Source of the DNA: an uncultured Lachnospiraceae bacterium
GTDB lineage: Bacteria; Bacillota; Clostridia; Lachnospirales; Lachnospiraceae
Direction: 5' to 3'
NCBI GenBank assembly: GCA_910583895.1
Contig: CAJTYJ010000005.1
Location: 34,247 to 98,246 of the forward strand
DNA length: 64,000 bases
The notes under the pieces are model-generated. The model searched no databases and was not told the DNA's origin. It worked only from the letters and a program-made list of their open reading frames with translations. This document shows, in pieces, positions 60,487-64,000 of the stretch. The translations under genes and the position numbers were made by a program. Position 1 is the stretch's first letter; each line of letters opens with the position of its first letter.

Positions 60487-61467
60487 TTATCCCTCCATAC
60501 CCTTTCTTGACTTTACCGTCCGCACTTTGCGCACAATATCATCTGCGGTCAGATGAAACCGTTCCTTGAGCCAGTCTGCAGGTCCGACCTCTCCGAATTC
60601 GTCCTGTACGCCGACGCGTTCCACAGGAACCGGGCAGTTTTCCGCGAGAATCTCTGCCACTGCGCTTCCCAATCCGCCGATGACATTGTGGTTCTCCGCC
60701 GTCACGATGGCACCGGTCTCTTTCGCGGCAGCGATCACTGCTTCCTTGTCCAAAGGCTTCAGCGTGAACATATCCAGCACCCGGATGTGAATTCCTTCTT
60801 CTTTCAGAAGCTCAGCTGCCCGGACCGCCTCGATGACTTCCCGCCCGGCAGCGATGACCGTGGCGTCTTGTCCTTCCCGAAGCTTCACCGCTTTTCCGAT
60901 CTCAAAGGAAGATCCTTCTTCATAGATTGTCTCCGCCTTCCCGCGATTCATGCGTATATAGAACATTCCATAGGTTTTTGCCGCCTGTATGGTCAGATCC
61001 CGGACCATCGCCCCATCGGTGGGCTCCACAATGGTGATGTTTGGAATGCACCGCATTACCGCCACATCTTCGAAAGCCTGATGGGTACCTCCATTGAGCC
61101 CTGCACAGATCCCCGGGTCGCTCCCCACCACTTTTATGTTCAGTTTCGCGTAAGCACCGCTCATAAACACCTGGTCCATACTGCGGCGCGAAGAAAACAC
61201 AGCAAAGGAATGGGGAAATGGTACAAATCCTTCTGCAGAAAGCCCAGCCGCCACTCCCATCATGTTCGCCTCCGCAATCCCGCAGTCTATGATGTTGTCC
61301 GGGTAATCTTTCTGATACGAAAGAAGACCGATGGCCCTCATCAGATCTGCGTCCATGGCCATCACCGGTTCCCCTTCTTCGATCAGTTTTGTAATGGCTT
61401 CGGCATATACCTGGCGCATCTCCTGTTCTCCCATCTTGTTTTCCTCTGCCAGTTTGATATTTTCCAA
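60487..61467 (-). CDS. transketolase C-terminal subunit
   Basis: 326 residues from TTG at 61467 after AGGAGGTG. Pyrimidine-binding domain with catalytic Glu in DCGIAEANMMG, then C-terminal domain. GGTHQAFEDVAVMRCIPN and PTDG are family-typical. With the next gene it makes a split transketolase that moves two-carbon units using thiamine diphosphate. Confidence 0.92.
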   Translation of the reverse strand: MENIKLAEENKMGEQEMRQVYAEAITKLIEEGEPVMAMDADLMRAIGLLSYQKDYPDNIIDCGIAEANMMGVAAGLSAEGFVPFPHSFAVFSSRRSMDQVFMSGAYAKLNIKVVGSDPGICAGLNGGTHQAFEDVAVMRCIPNITIVEPTDGAMVRDLTIQAAKTYGMFYIRMNRGKAETIYEEGSSFEIGKAVKLREGQDATVIAAGREVIEAVRAAELLKEEGIHIRVLDMFTLKPLDKEAVIAAAKETGAIVTAENHNVIGGLGSAVAEILAENCPVPVERVGVQDEFGEVGPADWLKERFHLTADDIVRKVRTVKSRKGMEG

Positions 61468-61505
61468 GTTTACGCACCTCCTTTTTCTGAATGTTATGCA
61501 TCGGA

Positions 61506-62342
61506 TCACAGAGCAGCTTTATATGCTTCCAGTTCTGCGATGGCCTGCCCGGCCTGCTCCTTTGTGACCGGAATATTATGATTAAAGACGCCCTCCGCAA
61601 AAAAGCAGCCTTTCCCCTTTTCTGTATGCAGGATGATCATGGAAGGATGCTCTTTGTCTGCCTTTGCCTCGTCAATGGCTGCCATGATCTGAGACACTTC
61701 ATTGCCGTCTGTCACATCCACCACCTGCCATCCGAACGCCCTGAATTTTTCGCCAAACTCCTGTACACCGCTGACTTCTTCCACCGTCCCGTCAATCTGA
61801 AGCTGATTGTAGTCAAGAAAAGCAATCACATTGAAAAGTTTTTTGGCCGGTGCAAACATGGCACATTCCCAGACCTGTCCTTCCTGACACTCTCCGTCTC
61901 CCAGAAGAATATAGACATAGCTGTCAAGTTTCTTCCTTTTGCATCCCAGAGCAATGCCAAGCCCGGAGGAAAATCCCTGTCCCAATGATCCGGTTGTCAT
62001 ATCCACCCCCGGCGTCCGGTTCCGGTCCGTGTGACTTGGAAGACGGGTCCCCGGCTGATTCAGTGTCTTAAGCTCTTCCGGATCAAAATATCCTTTCAGC
62101 GCCAGTGCTGCATACATGGCCGGTCCCGCATGGCCTTTGGACATGATGAAGCGGTCCCTCTGCTCCCACTTCGGATTGGCCGGATCGATCTTCATGACCC
62201 CTCCGTACAGGCAGGCCATCAGATCACAGATGGACATCACGCCGCCCACATGACCAATGCCCAAAGCCCCCAGCTGTTTCATACAGCCAATCCGGATGTC
62301 GGCCGCAAAGCTTTTGAGTTCTTTTTCTTTTTCTGCGCTCAA
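61506..62342 (-). CDS. transketolase N-terminal subunit
   Basis: 278 residues, start TTG at 62342 behind AAAGGAGTG. ThDP motif GDGECQEGQVWE, substrate residues in SKGHAGPAMYA and GHVGGVMS, and TPGVDMTTGSLGQG. Split transketolases of this kind occur in special pentose, apiose and sulfosugar pathways as well as in ordinary pentose metabolism. Confidence 0.93.
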   Translation of the reverse strand: MSAEKEKELKSFAADIRIGCMKQLGALGIGHVGGVMSICDLMACLYGGVMKIDPANPKWEQRDRFIMSKGHAGPAMYAALALKGYFDPEELKTLNQPGTRLPSHTDRNRTPGVDMTTGSLGQGFSSGLGIALGCKRKKLDSYVYILLGDGECQEGQVWECAMFAPAKKLFNVIAFLDYNQLQIDGTVEEVSGVQEFGEKFRAFGWQVVDVTDGNEVSQIMAAIDEAKADKEHPSMIILHTEKGKGCFFAEGVFNHNIPVTKEQAGQAIAELEAYKAAL

Positions 62343-62375
62343 CTTACTGCACTCCTTTCTCTGCCCATCATGGTT

Positions 62376-63824
62376 TTATACTGCATCTTCTTTTCTGCAC
62401 AGATGAACTGCGCTTACTTTAAAAGCTTTTGGAAGCGCCAGTATGTTGGGATTGGGGCCCACATATTTTCGCATGGCATCTTCCAGGGCTTCCTCAAAGG
62501 TCGCCCGGGTTTTAAGCCCCATGCCCCTGGCGTATCCGGGTTCCTGTGCCCCCACAATATAGATGGCGGAGGTGTTCATCTCCGCAATATGCCCGCATGA
62601 CATCATGGAAAATCCGTGATAAGGATGAAAGGCTCCTGCATAGCGGTATTTGCGGATATATTCTTCATTGGTCCCAAACAGTTCTCCGTATTTGTCCATA
62701 TCCGGTAGGATATTCATATAATCATGCTGAAACAATTCATACAGCTCCCGCAGATACGGCCAGCGCTCGTCGTGAAAATACCCGTTGCACAGAGACGAAC
62801 AGAGGATGACACAGCGGTCGCTCATGACTCTTTTATGACGGATGACCTGAGCGCTTAATGCCTGCATCATCTGAATGGGATTGGTTCCCATACCATTTCC
62901 ATAGTGAAAATCCTGCGGCATGCCAAAGATCATCACATCGTATTTTTTATCTGCCCATTTTACGTAGGTGCGCTGGTCTGCTGTCTTCCAGGACAGCGGC
63001 TGCATCTCTTTGATATACCCGCTGTGGATCTCGATCTGCCTGGATGCAGAGTCCAGCACCGCATCGCAGCCAAAGAATTTTTTCCCCATGCATGCTTCCA
63101 TATGCATGCCGATCTCATTGAATTTGTGGCGCATAAGAGAATGACCGGATACGGGAGTGAAATCTTCTCCGTGCATGACCGATGGGATATGATGGGTCGC
63201 AATGCTCCTCCAGTGGGTGATACCGGTGGCGCAGTGCTTATAGCCTCCGGAATACCCTCCGTATGGATTTCCCTGGGTATGTCCGATCAGAATTGCCACG
63301 TCAGAATCATACACATATTTGTTCATGATCACACAGTCGCCCCGCTCTGTCGTTCCAAGATCCACCAGGTGGTCCCAGTCCTCAGAGTCATGGCTGATGA
63401 TCTGATTGGTGTGGTAAAACTCGCAGAACAAATGTTCTCCCAGGATCTGGCGCATCTCTGCTGCCGTGGTTCTTGGATGAAGGCCGTTGGAGAAGATCAG
63501 AAGGATATCTTTTTTCTCCACACCTGCCTGATACAGTTCTTCCAAAATCACTTTGACCGCCACTTTCCGGTGAGCCGTTGGCTGACAGCCCCCTTTGACA
63601 ATATCCGGAATGACAATCGTCACTTTGCTTCCTTTGTGTGCCAGTTTTGTCAAAGGCTCCATACCGATGGGATGCTGTACTGAATATCTGGTCGCCTCCT
63701 CGATTTGATCTTCCAAAATACAGGGCGGATCCGGCACGGTCTCTCCCGGGATAAATACATCGGTCTGATCCGGCAGACAGGCGGACATGGTTCCCTGCCC
63801 ATACTCAAACTCCAACTTCTTCAA
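62376..63824 (-). CDS. LarA-like (DUF2088) nickel-dependent racemase/epimerase
   Basis: 482 residues from TTG at 63824, seven bases after GGAGG. Residues matching LarA active-site positions: His116 (NGLHPRT), His182 (IGHTQG), Lys196 (SGGYKH) and the THH pair near 211. LarA-type enzymes racemise lactate or other 2-hydroxyacids with a nickel-pincer cofactor made by LarB/C/E, none of which is in this window. First gene of the operon. Probably acts on a hydroxyacid or sugar acid of this pathway. Confidence 0.8.
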   Translation of the reverse strand: MKKLEFEYGQGTMSACLPDQTDVFIPGETVPDPPCILEDQIEEATRYSVQHPIGMEPLTKLAHKGSKVTIVIPDIVKGGCQPTAHRKVAVKVILEELYQAGVEKKDILLIFSNGLHPRTTAAEMRQILGEHLFCEFYHTNQIISHDSEDWDHLVDLGTTERGDCVIMNKYVYDSDVAILIGHTQGNPYGGYSGGYKHCATGITHWRSIATHHIPSVMHGEDFTPVSGHSLMRHKFNEIGMHMEACMGKKFFGCDAVLDSASRQIEIHSGYIKEMQPLSWKTADQRTYVKWADKKYDVMIFGMPQDFHYGNGMGTNPIQMMQALSAQVIRHKRVMSDRCVILCSSLCNGYFHDERWPYLRELYELFQHDYMNILPDMDKYGELFGTNEEYIRKYRYAGAFHPYHGFSMMSCGHIAEMNTSAIYIVGAQEPGYARGMGLKTRATFEEALEDAMRKYVGPNPNILALPKAFKVSAVHLCRKEDAV

Positions 63825-63840
63825 AAAAACACCTCCTGAT

Positions 63841-64000
63841 TTAAGTTCCGCTTCAGCCCTCCGTTCCCACGGTATGCAGATCAATTCCTGTTCCCCTTCG
63901 GTCCCCACTCATTGATCTGGGCTCTCTTCGGGCTTTCGCTGGTTTTTTAAGTTCCGCTTCAGCCCTCCGTTCCCACGGTATGCAGATCAATTCCTGTTCC
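63841..64000 (-). repeat. 54-nt direct repeat in the LarA-operon leader
   Basis: 63841-63894 and 63947-64000 are identical (54 nt, period 106), the second copy cut by the window edge. Each copy carries CAGATCAAT (63877-63885, 63983-63991), able to pair with ATTGATCTG in the spacer (63911-63919). A short open frame across it is not supported as coding. Confidence 0.85.

Noticed and set aside
58426..63824. Plain pentose-phosphate operon
   Set aside because: Importer class, split transketolase, LarA-like and TSUP genes do not fit an ordinary central pathway.
63841..63908. Longer LarA start at 63908 including the direct repeat
   Set aside because: The repeat would be coding only in one copy; the strong GGAGG and TTG at 63824 give a better start and the repeat behaves as leader RNA.

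Overview
The window looks like chromosome of a Gram-positive anaerobe of the class Clostridia, most likely family Lachnospiraceae. Evidence: FabK-type enoyl-ACP reductase with FabT-like operators, L10 leader and riboswitch architecture, strong AGGAGG ribosome binding sites, consensus TTGACA/TATAAT promoters, frequent TTG/GTG starts, VanZ and DUF2325 proteins, and roughly 50% GC by eye. All but one of the genes lie on the minus strand; only the VanZ-like gene at 36140 is on the plus strand. I see no rRNA, tRNA, CRISPR array, insertion sequence or prophage.

Layout by coordinate. 1-3559: type II fatty acid synthesis (fabH, then acpP-fabK-fabD-fabG), each unit with a near-perfect promoter overlapped by a TTTGA-N3-TCAAA operator. 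3726-5803: LysM/G5/M23 envelope peptidase and a flavin-reductase-like protein. 5940-13501: sugar locus with a TIM-barrel isomerase, complete ribose/allose-type ABC importer, ribokinase, DeoR repressor and allose-kinase-like ROK kinase. 13703-14220: palindromic element, terminators, and a DUF2325 gene with a DtxR-like box. 14284-22025: cobalamin riboswitch controlling a dipeptide/nickel-type ABC importer, an aspartoacylase-family zinc hydrolase and a LysR regulator. 22064-25915: SARP/BTAD regulator, a proline-rich surface protein and a 57-residue membrane protein. 26367-31117: str operon (rpsL-rpsG-fusA-tuf).

31209-35864: four-gene operon of a dynamin-like GTPase, a two-TM coiled-coil protein and two zinc-ribbon proteins. 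Its promoter has an 11-C tract between perfect -35 and -10 boxes, a phase-variation design; this is my leading candidate for an undescribed system. 35972-36655: VanZ-like gene behind a structured leader. 36737-48397: rpmG-secE-nusG-rplK-rplA, L10 leader, rplJ-rplL, rpoB-rpoC. 48456-51221: DUF1189-like membrane protein, small hypothetical, MATE exporter.

51449-64000: a 13-gene catabolic operon (LarA-like racemase, split transketolase, SDR, NMT1/SsuABC-type importer with two permeases and two ATPases, transaldolase-like protein, RpiB/LacB isomerase, MDR dehydrogenase, TSUP exporter). The combination resembles sulfosugar/transketolase pathways, but no substrate is proven by sequence. A 54-nt direct repeat with mutually exclusive pairing partners precedes it. 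Three copies of a dispersed palindromic repeat sit just downstream of three minus-strand operons and probably act as terminators.
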